Positions 46,081 to 55,006 of a DNA stretch of 64,000 bases are shown here, one piece after another (position 1 is the first letter of the stretch; every line of letters begins with the position of its first letter). The translations under genes and the position numbers were made by a program. The notes below the pieces were generated by a model. That model saw only the letters and a list, made by a program, of their open reading frames with translations, was not told where the DNA came from and did no database searches. Location of the stretch: the NCBI GenBank assembly GCA_947632515.1, contig CANRPO010000004.1:1-64000 (forward strand). The letters run 5' to 3'. This DNA is from an uncultured Lachnospiraceae bacterium (GTDB taxonomy: Bacteria > Bacillota > Clostridia > Lachnospirales > Lachnospiraceae).

Positions 46081-46575
46081 TCAATCCGTATAAACCTTGC
46101 GCGGCGCGACGCTCTGAATCGCCCTGAGCATCTCCTCGTTGGGCTCTAAGATCACCTTCACACCCCCGCTGTAAACCATCATATATCTTCTGTCCGGCTG
46201 CGCGGCAGTCCCTGAGCTGTAATCCAGCGTCTTCGTATTCATGTTCCTGTAGGAATCCAATCTGTGGGAGCCGATCGGCGCAAGAATCTCCATCTGCTCC
46301 ACGGCGAAGGTGCCCGCCTTCTTCCGTCTGCTCTTCGCCATGACCTTATCCACAGTGATCTCCCGTTCTAAATATAAATACTCATATTCTATATTTGCGT
46401 TCATAGTGGCGAAGTAAGCGCCTACTCCCGTGACGACCGCTATGAGCAGCCCCCATATATTGAACAAACCGAACAGCACGAACACCACTGTCAGCATCGT
46501 CAGCAGTATTTTTAAAAAAGTCAGAATCACGGAAGGCTTTCTGGCCACCAGACATTCCACATATGTGTCACTCAT
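46081..46575 (-). CDS. DUF6106-like membrane protein
   Basis: A 164-residue protein starting MSDTYVECLVARKPS (ATG 46575, GGAGG at about nine bases). Two adjacent membrane helices lie at ~20-57 (ILTFLKILLTMLTVVFVLFG, then LLIAVVTGVGAYFA). A cytoplasmic domain with IEYEYLYLEREITVDKVMAKS and RRYMMVYSGGVKVILEP follows. This resembles DUF6106 as I remember it. Function unknown. It stands between guaB and the RADAR island. Confidence 0.75.
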   Translation of the reverse strand: MSDTYVECLVARKPSVILTFLKILLTMLTVVFVLFGLFNIWGLLIAVVTGVGAYFATMNANIEYEYLYLEREITVDKVMAKSRRKKAGTFAVEQMEILAPIGSHRLDSYRNMNTKTLDYSSGTAAQPDRRYMMVYSGGVKVILEPNEEMLRAIQSVAPRKVYTD

Positions 46576-46702
46576 CGCAGACACCTCCACAGTCTATGAT
46601 CTCTGCTCCGCACACTATGCCCTCGGAGCTTTCCGTACAAAAATATAGGTTTATCATATAACAAATCGGGGAAAGTTTCAAGAGTTACATGTTGGTGAAT
46701 CA

Positions 46703-47356
46703 TCATTCTTCATATCTGTCATACTTCTGCAAAAACCAAAGTACGGTATACTCATGTTTTTTCTTGCTAAATCTCTCACATCGTACGCAAAAGCCTATTG
46801 TACACACTCCCCATATCACGCTTTTGCACACATTGTATTCAAATATACCCAGAATTGTACAGACGAACGACACAAACGCCATGTTCTTATATAAATGTAC
46901 CGCCGAGGCATAATTATGAATACGGGAATACCGGGGATCGCACTGAATATCCGCATACATGGCCTGCATACGTTCCCGGGCATACACCGAATCTTTCACC
47001 TTTTTCTTCTCAATATCCACTGCAGTTTCGGCGGTTTTATCAAGCATATGCGCATTTATCATTGCTGTCCTGATTTTCTTTACAGTGATATCGTTATCCG
47101 CACAAAATTTTTCCCATGACTTCTCTTTCTGACACTTTTCTCTGTACTTCTGAATAAACGCTTTCACCCAACTGGCAAGTTCTGAAATGATAATGCCGGC
47201 AACATAAGCCACCGCAATGAAGATAATCAATCCGCTCAAAGTTCCTTCCTCTATAAAGCGGTTCATCTCACCGGAATCTACCACGATCAACAAGATCGCT
47301 CCCGGCAACGTATACCCCAACAAATCATATAATGTCAATCTCTGTAAGAGCTCCAT
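46703..47356 (-). CDS. RADAR-associated membrane protein (RdrC/Csx27-like candidate)
   Basis: The 217-residue protein begins MELLQRLTLYDLLGYTLPGA and has hydrophobic segments at about 13-28, 42-64 and 160-190, with a helical cytoplasmic part of ~90 residues between. It starts eight bases after the rdrB stop and is AT-rich like the other genes of the island. RADAR loci often carry a membrane accessory (Csx27-like or SLATT-type); the LYDLLGY..PG start suggests the first, but I cannot confirm it. Confidence 0.7.
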   Translation of the reverse strand: MELLQRLTLYDLLGYTLPGAILLIVVDSGEMNRFIEEGTLSGLIIFIAVAYVAGIIISELASWVKAFIQKYREKCQKEKSWEKFCADNDITVKKIRTAMINAHMLDKTAETAVDIEKKKVKDSVYARERMQAMYADIQCDPRYSRIHNYASAVHLYKNMAFVSFVCTILGIFEYNVCKSVIWGVCTIGFCVRCERFSKKKHEYTVLWFLQKYDRYEE

Positions 47357-47363
47357 AACAGCG

Positions 47364-49865
47364 TTACCCCCTCTTTTTATGCATGGAATTTTTTTTGATA
47401 TAATCTAAAATCCCCTGAATATCATCTAAAATTTGCACTGTACTCTTCTCATATTTCACAAAACTAGCATCCATTCCCTGTTGCCGGATTTGGTCGATCC
47501 ATTGCAGAATCTCCGTTTTACTATGCCCCAGTTCCTCCGCCGCATAGTAAAGGTACGCCAACTCATTTTCTACATTTGTGCAAAATACTGCCGGATCATC
47601 TGAATTGATCGTTACCAAAACATGATTTTTGCCAGTTTCATGGAGATGAGTCAAATAGAAAACAGGATGTTGATCAATTTGCGCAAAATCCCCCATCGAT
47701 AAGTTTGATGTCGGATTTACTTCCAGATAAATACCTTGTCTTTCAACTTTATAGATCAGATATTCCTGCAATTTCTTGTATATCTCAATTTCGTCTTTCG
47801 TAACCGGAACCAACTCCACATGCTCGTATTTCTGTACAAATAATGGACAATATTGTGTCATCAACAACTTTTCGCTGTTCCAATGACTGCAAAACATCTC
47901 CTGGCACTCCCGACAGCTCTCATCCTTATTCACATTGGGTATTTTCTCACTCCGGGTCTTTTCCCGGCGTTCTGTATACAGACTAGCGTTTTCGTTCAAT
48001 TTCGCTGCACTTACAGCATGATCGGTATCAAACTTTCTTTTATATGCCTGATACAACATTTTAACAGTAATGTCATGAAAATTTGGGTATATTCTTTGTG
48101 CAATGTCAATAATTTTATTTTCCAGCGTTTCCAGGCGAACCGATAATTGAAGGCCTTCACAAGTGTTTATCCCCCACATCCAGAGCAGATTCTCCAAGTG
48201 TTCTATAATTGGCATGGGGATCACCTCGTTATCAGCTATCCACCGCTCTATATCAATTCCTAATGCCAAAGCATGTCCCAATCGATCCCCCGCTTTATAT
48301 CCAAATTCCTCCAAAACTTCATCAATATGGCGAAGCCCCGATGCAATATGCCTAAAATCCTCCCCGACGTGATAAGTAAAACCGATATTTTGAATCCTGT
48401 GAAATGTTTCACTCCCGTTTTTACTCTTTAAGATAGGAATCGTATACCCATGAGACCGCATAATCCGATAAGCCTGCGCAAACACCCATGGCTCCATCGC
48501 GTTCTCATCAGACGCGGCGTCGATACCTACTAAATACTGATCTAGTTTCGGGATCGTACTGCGCACTTTTTCCAACGCTATTGCAACATTTGTAATAAGA
48601 CGGCGTACGCTCATACGCGCAGGCATAACTTCTCTCCCGGATTCCCTCACATATCGCCAACATCGGACATCCAAAGCATCTTCCAATATCTTCCGCTTAA
48701 TAAAATGAAAAACAATTCCCAGAGAAGGAATTGATAACTCCGATAAACCAACTTGCTCTCGCAATATTCTGTCTATATCTGACGTAATCTTTTCTTCGTT
48801 TTTTTCCTCTTTTTTTAACAGGATCCCTGTACGCCATACTCCGATCATACTTTCCAAAATATACCGCCTGTACGCACATAATATTTGGTATATTTGTCCA
48901 CACAGTCTGTCCTGCAAGATCTGCTGTATCCGTTTGTCAGTCAGGCCTTGCATATCCTGTAATTTCACATCGGGGGCCATTCTGATCTCTAGTTTTTTCA
49001 ACCCATAGATCTTGGATTGAAAGCGCAACACTTCAACCATAATATCTTGTCTTTTTGCTATATCCTGTACGAAATTCCTCGTGTCTGCATATTTTTTCTG
49101 AAAAAAAAGAAAGCCTTGCATCTGGTGCTGCTCTTGCCGCTCATAAAATATTTCATTTTTGTATCGTACATATTGTAAAAAAACTCTTGCAAAAAAAGTG
49201 TCTGCTGCGTGTTCTGTAATATATCTGCAGCACTGATATAGAAGAATGAATTCGGAAGATACCTTATACTCCAAATATTTCGCATACACTCTTTCCATAA
49301 GATAGTCCACTTTTTCCACTGCGTCTTCCGACACCAGATTTTGATAAAACCGAACAATACACTTTATTTTGGCATCCGATATTTCCCGCGTCTCCTCTGC
49401 ATTTAACAGTGCATATACCATGTCGGTCATATCTCCGTTGGTATCTTCGTGACGCAACCACTGATCAAATCCTTCCTCATAATTTCCGTCCTCAAGATAG
49501 CAGGCAGCCAATACCCGAAACAGGGCAAGTTTCAATCTACACCATCCGCCTTCTTCTTTCTTCCATGCCCCCAAACTCATCTCTTCCATAAACGATAGGT
49601 TTACATAATTTAGCCAAATCATTTCATAGTCCATGCCAACATTGAAATGCATGTGGTTTTCGGCTAAACCTTTTTGCAAGACTTTACCCAACATTTTATC
49701 CGCCAATGCAATATAGGATTTCTGACCGTACAACGTCTCCAATCCAAGCTTGTTGTCCACCGCAGCCATCACAATATATAAATCCGGCGTTGTCATTCGA
49801 CACAGAAGATTCCATATTTGCACCTTGTTGTAAACCGAGCTGCTCTGAAAAATGTCCCTTCCCAT
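47364..49865 (-). CDS. rdrB: RdrB-like adenosine deaminase, main part (RADAR)
   Basis: The 833-codon part carries all adenosine deaminase motifs: LAENHMHFN (HxH at 71 and 73), a zinc His-Gly-Glu site in TYHVGEDFRH, AGDRLGHALALG (GH) and TINSDDPAVF (catalytic Asp pair). RdrB with ATPase RdrA forms the RADAR system, which deaminates adenosine nucleotides or RNA during phage infection. It is in the same frame as the 150-codon ORF upstream, separated by a single TGA (49884-49886) and five sense codons before this ATG. It may therefore be the C-terminal part of a longer RdrB. Confidence 0.85.
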   Translation of the reverse strand: MGRDIFQSSSVYNKVQIWNLLCRMTTPDLYIVMAAVDNKLGLETLYGQKSYIALADKMLGKVLQKGLAENHMHFNVGMDYEMIWLNYVNLSFMEEMSLGAWKKEEGGWCRLKLALFRVLAACYLEDGNYEEGFDQWLRHEDTNGDMTDMVYALLNAEETREISDAKIKCIVRFYQNLVSEDAVEKVDYLMERVYAKYLEYKVSSEFILLYQCCRYITEHAADTFFARVFLQYVRYKNEIFYERQEQHQMQGFLFFQKKYADTRNFVQDIAKRQDIMVEVLRFQSKIYGLKKLEIRMAPDVKLQDMQGLTDKRIQQILQDRLCGQIYQILCAYRRYILESMIGVWRTGILLKKEEKNEEKITSDIDRILREQVGLSELSIPSLGIVFHFIKRKILEDALDVRCWRYVRESGREVMPARMSVRRLITNVAIALEKVRSTIPKLDQYLVGIDAASDENAMEPWVFAQAYRIMRSHGYTIPILKSKNGSETFHRIQNIGFTYHVGEDFRHIASGLRHIDEVLEEFGYKAGDRLGHALALGIDIERWIADNEVIPMPIIEHLENLLWMWGINTCEGLQLSVRLETLENKIIDIAQRIYPNFHDITVKMLYQAYKRKFDTDHAVSAAKLNENASLYTERREKTRSEKIPNVNKDESCRECQEMFCSHWNSEKLLMTQYCPLFVQKYEHVELVPVTKDEIEIYKKLQEYLIYKVERQGIYLEVNPTSNLSMGDFAQIDQHPVFYLTHLHETGKNHVLVTINSDDPAVFCTNVENELAYLYYAAEELGHSKTEILQWIDQIRQQGMDASFVKYEKSTVQILDDIQGILDYIKKNSMHKKRG

Positions 49866-49883
49866 CCCGGCGTCATCTTGGCC

Positions 49884-50336
49884 TCATTGTCTGATAGCAG
49901 CAACTCCATCCCGATATGTAATAAGTGACGTCGCAATTCCCGACAGTTTTTTTAAATAATACACACTGATATTTCCCTCGTCGGTGCTGCAATATCCTTG
50001 TAAGGAACATATTTTCTCAACAATGCCCATTTCCCTGTCTATCTCTTCCATCGGATAATACAGATGCAAAAGCATGCTAATATCATCTTCAGACTTTATT
50101 TTTCCCCGGCATCGCTCCTGTAAATAGGAAATAATATCTTTGCATTTTGTTTCATACTCATGCTGCGCATGGCTCTTACGCACATTTCCCATCACATGAA
50201 AATCGTCCATCTGCAGAAAATTGCGGTAAGCCTGATAGCACTGCAACAGAATATCTTTATTTTCCATGCCAAACCGAGGGTTTAGCACAGGTAACAACAA
50301 AACCTCCAAAATTTGATTCATTCGGTATCTATTCAT
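49884..50336 (-). CDS. N-terminal part of rdrB, ending at an in-frame TGA
   Basis: The 150-residue frame begins MNRYRMNQILEVLLLPVLNP, is helical, and ends SLITYRDGVAAIRQ before TGA. The next codons, still in frame, run GQDDAGMGRDIFQSSSVYNK into the RdrB deaminase region. A change of a TGG tryptophan codon to TGA would explain this. The ATG overlaps the end of rdrA by 8 bp, as expected for the true start of rdrB. A separate small gene is the alternative. Confidence 0.72.
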   Translation of the reverse strand: MNRYRMNQILEVLLLPVLNPRFGMENKDILLQCYQAYRNFLQMDDFHVMGNVRKSHAQHEYETKCKDIISYLQERCRGKIKSEDDISMLLHLYYPMEEIDREMGIVEKICSLQGYCSTDEGNISVYYLKKLSGIATSLITYRDGVAAIRQ

Positions 50337-53300
50337 TTTCTATCCCCGCCATAAGCTGCTCAAAATATTTATTCCTTTCATACGCGAACGCCAATCGAAC
50401 CTTCTCTTCCAGATCTTCATCTGTTTGATTACATTCATAATGCTCTAACACGTTTGCCACTCTGTTGAAAAAATTGCAGTAATATGTGTTTTGCCCATCT
50501 ACCTGCTCCAACTCTACGGAAGAGAAACTGTTTCTGTTCACATAACGGTCATGTATCGTTTGATATATGTATATCTGTTCCAAGACCGCTATCACAGTAA
50601 CTTCTATACCCAGTCGTACAGCCTCTCTCATTTCCACGTCATCGTAAATATCCACGCACCAGTCCATTGCCTTAAAAATTTCTTCAGCATCATTCAACAG
50701 CGCACTCACTTCGCCTTCATTGTATCGTTCATTGCCCGATATTTCCAACACACGATTAAGTTCGCTGATTATCTGCCTATACAATGATCTGGGAAGTAAT
50801 GTCATTTTTCCCAAGTCTTCTTCAAATTTGTACTCATCCCAAGCTGCGGCATATTGACTGATTTCATTGCCAATCTCTTTAAGAGTTTTGTATTTCGATC
50901 CTCCGACTTTATACAAACGGTCAAAAACGTCAACCACATGTTCCAGATCGAATATCGCCGTAAAACCATATCTGTTGTATTCCTTTTTTTCAATAGACAT
51001 AATTCTATGCGCTAATATTTGTTTTACCGATTTATTGTCAGATCGTATGCGTTGAAGATCTTTAAGCAGCTCCTGCGCAATATCATCCGGAAATTTACTG
51101 ATCAATTTTGAAAGAAAGCCTTGATCCAATATTGTATTTTCCAAGTCCAGATTCTCAAACACCTGGTCTATAACTGTCTGCAGATTAACAAACCGGCTTT
51201 CATTCTGTTCCAAATCAACATTCACTAATTCCTCCCTTTCCGTTTGTTGATCCTCTCCACTGCTATCCGATTCTTCTTCTCCAAAAATCTCTTCATCCTC
51301 TTCACCTATATAGTAACTATTTATATCTTTTACCATTTCAACTTCCCGCTTTACTTTATAAAGCAAATCATAAAATCCCTTCCTTTCTTTATCCGGCTTT
51401 TCAAGCGCTATGTCTGAAAGCAATCGTTCTTCAACCATTTCCCACATATCCTGAAGCCTTATATAATCAAAGCATTCCTGCATGTGATTTTGCAATTCCT
51501 TTCGTATTCTCTGCTGATACAGCACTAAGTATTTTTTGTCCAGAAAAGCAATGCAATTTCTTACGTCTTCCCGTGTGAATAAATATGCATTTCCATATAC
51601 CATCGTCAACATTCCCACCAACTCTTTGAACCATGCGGGATTTTGACGGGCAACTTTTTTCAATTCCTCCTCATCGACCTGGTGCGAAGCCCGTTTTGAT
51701 CCCTCATTTAAACTAATTTTATAATTTCTAAAATCATAAAAATATGCAATACGGAACTTCATCTCGGATCTTTCTTCATCCGCAACGATACTTTCCAATC
51801 TATTCAACAGATTATCATAGTGCTCAAAAAAAGTGTCCGCCGGAAGATCATCCCTAAAAATATGTCTATGATCAAACGCCATATCCTGTATATATTGAGG
51901 TAATAAAGGAATTGCATGTATTTCCTTTCTCCCCGCCAAACCATCAGGAAATGCCCCTTCCATCAGCACCAGAATATTTTCAACAAACGCGCAGACCGAA
52001 TAAAGCTGCAGTGTATACACGACTCTGGCCTTCTTATCATCCACTGTATCTTCCAGAAACTCATTGATGTAAGAATAATTGACATATAAATTCCACTGAT
52101 TGTACTCAAACAACAAAATTTCATCGACAAACTGCTCTATTCCATTGATAATCTTAGCCAACTCGTGGTTGGATATCAGTGCGACACACAGAAAATATCT
52201 GCATGCCTGATACAGCATGTTCATGCATCTTTCCGCTCTACTCTGATCTTCACCCATCGTATCCACAATTTTCTCCAGACTGGTAATGAATTCATTCAAA
52301 GCAATATACACATTGTTGATCTGACGAGAAGTATCGCCCAAAAAACTCCAATAAAAACTGAGCGGCACGGCATTCGGCATAATAAAATTGACACATGAAC
52401 TCCCACTATACTGAATCAGCTCCTCTATTTTATCGCACACCGCTCTCCACAGAGTCTTATTCCCCTCTACATAAAAATTGCCTTTTTGCTTTGCCGTGTG
52501 AAACAATCTCAAATAGTAACGGGTGGACGGCGGCAAAACCTTGCCCAAATACATCGCCGCCGTTTGATTGACAACGTCTTCATTGCTGCCGATCTGATCT
52601 CTCATTTCATTTTCCCAAGGATCAAACAAATTGTTTATCGGACGATTTAAATACTCCCGCCACTCTCTCGGCAATCTCCCGATCTTTCTGTCCAACTGGT
52701 TTTCAATCACCTGCAGAAAAAGATTTTCTTCTGCCGTTACAATCACGATTATATTGGGATGAGATAAATACTTAATAATGACTGAGAGAAGTTCGCTGAT
52801 TTTATCCGGCGCCAAGTCGACATCGTCAAAAACGAAATAAATCATAGGACAAATGTTTTCTTTTTTGTTGCTGTTCTTCATATTATAATAATCTTGTATT
52901 CTCGTTATCCATTTATCCCATAACTCAGCAATTCTTATGGCAAAATTATGGTAATCCGCCGCCTGCTGAATGGAATTATCTATTACACGATAATATGATT
53001 TTTCGTTAGATGGGTTATAGCTGCCTGCAAAAAACATCTGGCTGATCTCATCCAGTGTTTCTATCAGAGATTCTTTTGTCTGTCGATCTCCATAATACCC
53101 ATATCTGCTCAATCCTCTGCCACTTTCCTTGTCTCCTCGCAGTTTTTCAATATCCTGCTCCAGCTGGCTGATTTCTTCTCTTACGATGGCCAGAAGCCAG
53201 CCAAGGATCGTGCAATTTTCCGGAATAACCTCGGGTATCACCAAAGGTAACACAACATCTTGATTTTCACTTCCTCCTTCGCTCATAATCTTCTCCCGCA

Positions 53301-53565
53301 GGGTAAAAGCCACCGAAGTTTTTCCCGTCCCCCGTTTTCCAAGAATAGAAAAGACATTATCATACATAAAATTGTACTGATAATGTCTTTTTCTTTTGCC
53401 GGTCATAGCCATTTCGTTTCTGGCAACCTCACGACAATCCTCTATTTTGGCAAACAGATTCTGGTAGGTGGGAAGAACATTCGTAAGCTGCGTATCGGAA
53501 AGTATCTTAATGCCAACCTTATGCCTGTAATTCCCTCGTTCCTGTTTTTCTTCCGTATTTTTCAT
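50329..53565 (-). CDS. rdrA: RdrA-like AAA+ ATPase (RADAR)
   Basis: The 1078-residue protein has Walker A GKRGTGKTS at 76-84, Walker B MIYFVFDDVDLAP at 241-253, and a very long helical C-terminal part with an acidic stretch around residues 765-790. This is the layout of RdrA, the ATPase that forms rings and works with RdrB. The site GGGAGGGG precedes the ATG. It follows a 68-codon ORF by 13 bp and overlaps rdrB. It is distinctly AT-rich compared with the flanking guaB and gatB regions, which suggests acquisition by transfer. Confidence 0.88.
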   Translation of the reverse strand: MKNTEEKQERGNYRHKVGIKILSDTQLTNVLPTYQNLFAKIEDCREVARNEMAMTGKRKRHYQYNFMYDNVFSILGKRGTGKTSVAFTLREKIMSEGGSENQDVVLPLVIPEVIPENCTILGWLLAIVREEISQLEQDIEKLRGDKESGRGLSRYGYYGDRQTKESLIETLDEISQMFFAGSYNPSNEKSYYRVIDNSIQQAADYHNFAIRIAELWDKWITRIQDYYNMKNSNKKENICPMIYFVFDDVDLAPDKISELLSVIIKYLSHPNIIVIVTAEENLFLQVIENQLDRKIGRLPREWREYLNRPINNLFDPWENEMRDQIGSNEDVVNQTAAMYLGKVLPPSTRYYLRLFHTAKQKGNFYVEGNKTLWRAVCDKIEELIQYSGSSCVNFIMPNAVPLSFYWSFLGDTSRQINNVYIALNEFITSLEKIVDTMGEDQSRAERCMNMLYQACRYFLCVALISNHELAKIINGIEQFVDEILLFEYNQWNLYVNYSYINEFLEDTVDDKKARVVYTLQLYSVCAFVENILVLMEGAFPDGLAGRKEIHAIPLLPQYIQDMAFDHRHIFRDDLPADTFFEHYDNLLNRLESIVADEERSEMKFRIAYFYDFRNYKISLNEGSKRASHQVDEEELKKVARQNPAWFKELVGMLTMVYGNAYLFTREDVRNCIAFLDKKYLVLYQQRIRKELQNHMQECFDYIRLQDMWEMVEERLLSDIALEKPDKERKGFYDLLYKVKREVEMVKDINSYYIGEEDEEIFGEEESDSSGEDQQTEREELVNVDLEQNESRFVNLQTVIDQVFENLDLENTILDQGFLSKLISKFPDDIAQELLKDLQRIRSDNKSVKQILAHRIMSIEKKEYNRYGFTAIFDLEHVVDVFDRLYKVGGSKYKTLKEIGNEISQYAAAWDEYKFEEDLGKMTLLPRSLYRQIISELNRVLEISGNERYNEGEVSALLNDAEEIFKAMDWCVDIYDDVEMREAVRLGIEVTVIAVLEQIYIYQTIHDRYVNRNSFSSVELEQVDGQNTYYCNFFNRVANVLEHYECNQTDEDLEEKVRLAFAYERNKYFEQLMAGIENE

Positions 53566-53578
53566 TGTATACCCCTCC

Positions 53579-53785
53579 CTAATTTAGCCACGCTCTCTTT
53601 ATCTCATCGGCTATAAATGTTTTGTTGCGCTGCTCATATTCTTTCTTTTGCTTTCGTAGTTCATTCATCTGCTCCTGCTGCTCCCGCTTGGTCATGTAGC
53701 CGCTCGGTCCTGTGGAGACAAAGCGTTTGAGATACTCTGCGTCCTTTTCATCCAAGCCCACATCATATAACGTTACTCGCCTCAT
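53579..53785 (-). CDS. 68-residue charged protein, first gene of the RADAR operon
   Basis: ATG 53785, with AGGGG about six bases upstream, begins MRRVTLYDVGLDEKDAEYLK. The C-terminal half (TKREQQEQMNELRKQKKEYE) is a highly charged helix. It ends 13 bp before rdrA. The frame is open further upstream but has no site there and overlaps the promoter. I do not recognise the protein. Its place suggests a regulator or partner of RADAR. Confidence 0.72.
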   Translation of the reverse strand: MRRVTLYDVGLDEKDAEYLKRFVSTGPSGYMTKREQQEQMNELRKQKKEYEQRNKTFIADEIKRAWLN

Positions 53786-53902
53786 AAATATCCCCTTGCC
53801 TTCTCTTATATTATAGTTTATGCTGACTTGCTGCCAACTACACATACAGATAACTATAGTTTTCCAAAAAACGTTAATAGTATACCCCACTACTTGTTTT
53901 CT

Positions 53903-53931
53903 ATTGTAGTACAATTTGCGAATGCCGTCAA
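53903..53931 (-). promoter_or_regulatory. Promoter of the RADAR operon
   Basis: On the minus strand TTGACG (53926-53931), 17 bp, TACAAT (53903-53908). The ~110-nt leader contains the palindrome AACTATAGTT at 53852-53861, a possible operator. Confidence 0.78.
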
Positions 53932-54043
53932 TGCTTGCACAACAGCAAATTCTCCTAGAAAACATTGACATCGCACTATAAACTTTATATGATAAAAGAG
54001 TTCATTAGTTGCTTATTCTTATTCTGTAACAATATCCATTGCA

Positions 54044-54152
54044 GTCAAATACCCTACGGCAAGCTACGGGTATGACTTACTTAGCGTTCCTCGCGGCAGT
54101 CGCCAAATGACGTGCAAGCACGTCCGCTTGGCTCGTTGCCCGCGGGAATAAA
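54044..54152 (+). repeat. Repeat family A, copy 3 (shorter, diverged)
   Basis: This 109-bp copy keeps the ends (TCAAATACCC and CGCGGGAATAAA), the CGCGGCA-TCGCCAAATG block and the GCAAGC core, but the first hairpin is shortened. It lies between the RADAR promoter region and the plus-strand gene at 54177. Confidence 0.8.
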
Positions 54153-54176
54153 GCACAAATATATGAGGGATCAGAT

Positions 54177-54992
54177 ATGTCCGTAGTAGATGAGATCAGA
54201 GAAGAACAGAAAAAAGCGCTGAGTACCATGACTTTCCGGGAAAAGCTCTCCTATTTCTGGTACTATTACAAGATCCACACCGCCGTCATACTGGCAGTGC
54301 TCGCTTTCGCGATCCTCTTTATCTACCAGTATGTGACCAACAAGGACTACGGTTTCTATGCCGCCTTCGTCAACGCGGGGCTGACCTATGAGAATTCTGA
54401 ACTGTCCACGGCGTGGGCGGAGGAATTTCAGGAGTACGCGCAGATCGATCCCGACGAATATCAGGTGTACTTCGACACTTCCATCGCGCTCTCTCAGGAC
54501 ATGGGTTCCCAGTATGCCATCTCCAATCAGGAAAAAATGCTGGCCATGATGCAGGCGGGCATGGTCCACGCGATCGTGGCCGAGACGGAAACCTTCGAGA
54601 AATACGCGCAAAACGAGTATTTCTATGACTTGGAAACGCTCTTCTCCGAGGAGGAACTGGCGAAATACGGCGCGTACTTCTACTACACGGATGCCGCCAC
54701 CTTCGTGGACGGAACTGACGACACCTTCTACGCGGAGGACGAGCAGACCAACCCGGCCGATCTTGTGATCGATCACCGCGATCCCGCCTCCATGGAAGAT
54801 CCTGTGGCTGTCGGCATCATCCTCACGGAGGGCAACCGCCTGGCGGACGCAGGCTACTACGACTATCTGACAGATTCTGAGTACGACTATCAGGGCTATC
54901 CCGCCGACATCGTCCTTGGCATCCCCGTCACAAACAAAGATCCGGAGCTTGCGGTCCGGTTTCTGGAATTTATCGGGCTTGGAGATTCCTAA
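54177..54992 (+). CDS. Single-pass membrane protein of unknown function
   Basis: The 271-residue protein has a cytoplasmic N-terminus (MSVVDEIREEQKKALSTMTF), one membrane helix at ~38-53 (AVILAVLAFAILFIYQYV) and an acidic, Tyr-rich outer domain of ~210 residues. The outer domain contains QAGMVHAIVAETETFEKYAQ and ends DPELAVRFLEFIG, loosely like a solute-binding fold. No Cys lipobox. I do not recognise the family. It is on the plus strand between the RADAR island and the acylation genes. Confidence 0.75.
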   Translation: MSVVDEIREEQKKALSTMTFREKLSYFWYYYKIHTAVILAVLAFAILFIYQYVTNKDYGFYAAFVNAGLTYENSELSTAWAEEFQEYAQIDPDEYQVYFDTSIALSQDMGSQYAISNQEKMLAMMQAGMVHAIVAETETFEKYAQNEYFYDLETLFSEEELAKYGAYFYYTDAATFVDGTDDTFYAEDEQTNPADLVIDHRDPASMEDPVAVGIILTEGNRLADAGYYDYLTDSEYDYQGYPADIVLGIPVTNKDPELAVRFLEFIGLGDS

Positions 54993-55006
54993 AATATACC
55001 GGACGC

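Noticed and set aside
49884..49886. TGA in rdrB as a selenocysteine codon
   Set aside because: I see no hairpin resembling a bacterial SECIS element right after it, and no selenoprotein family is involved.
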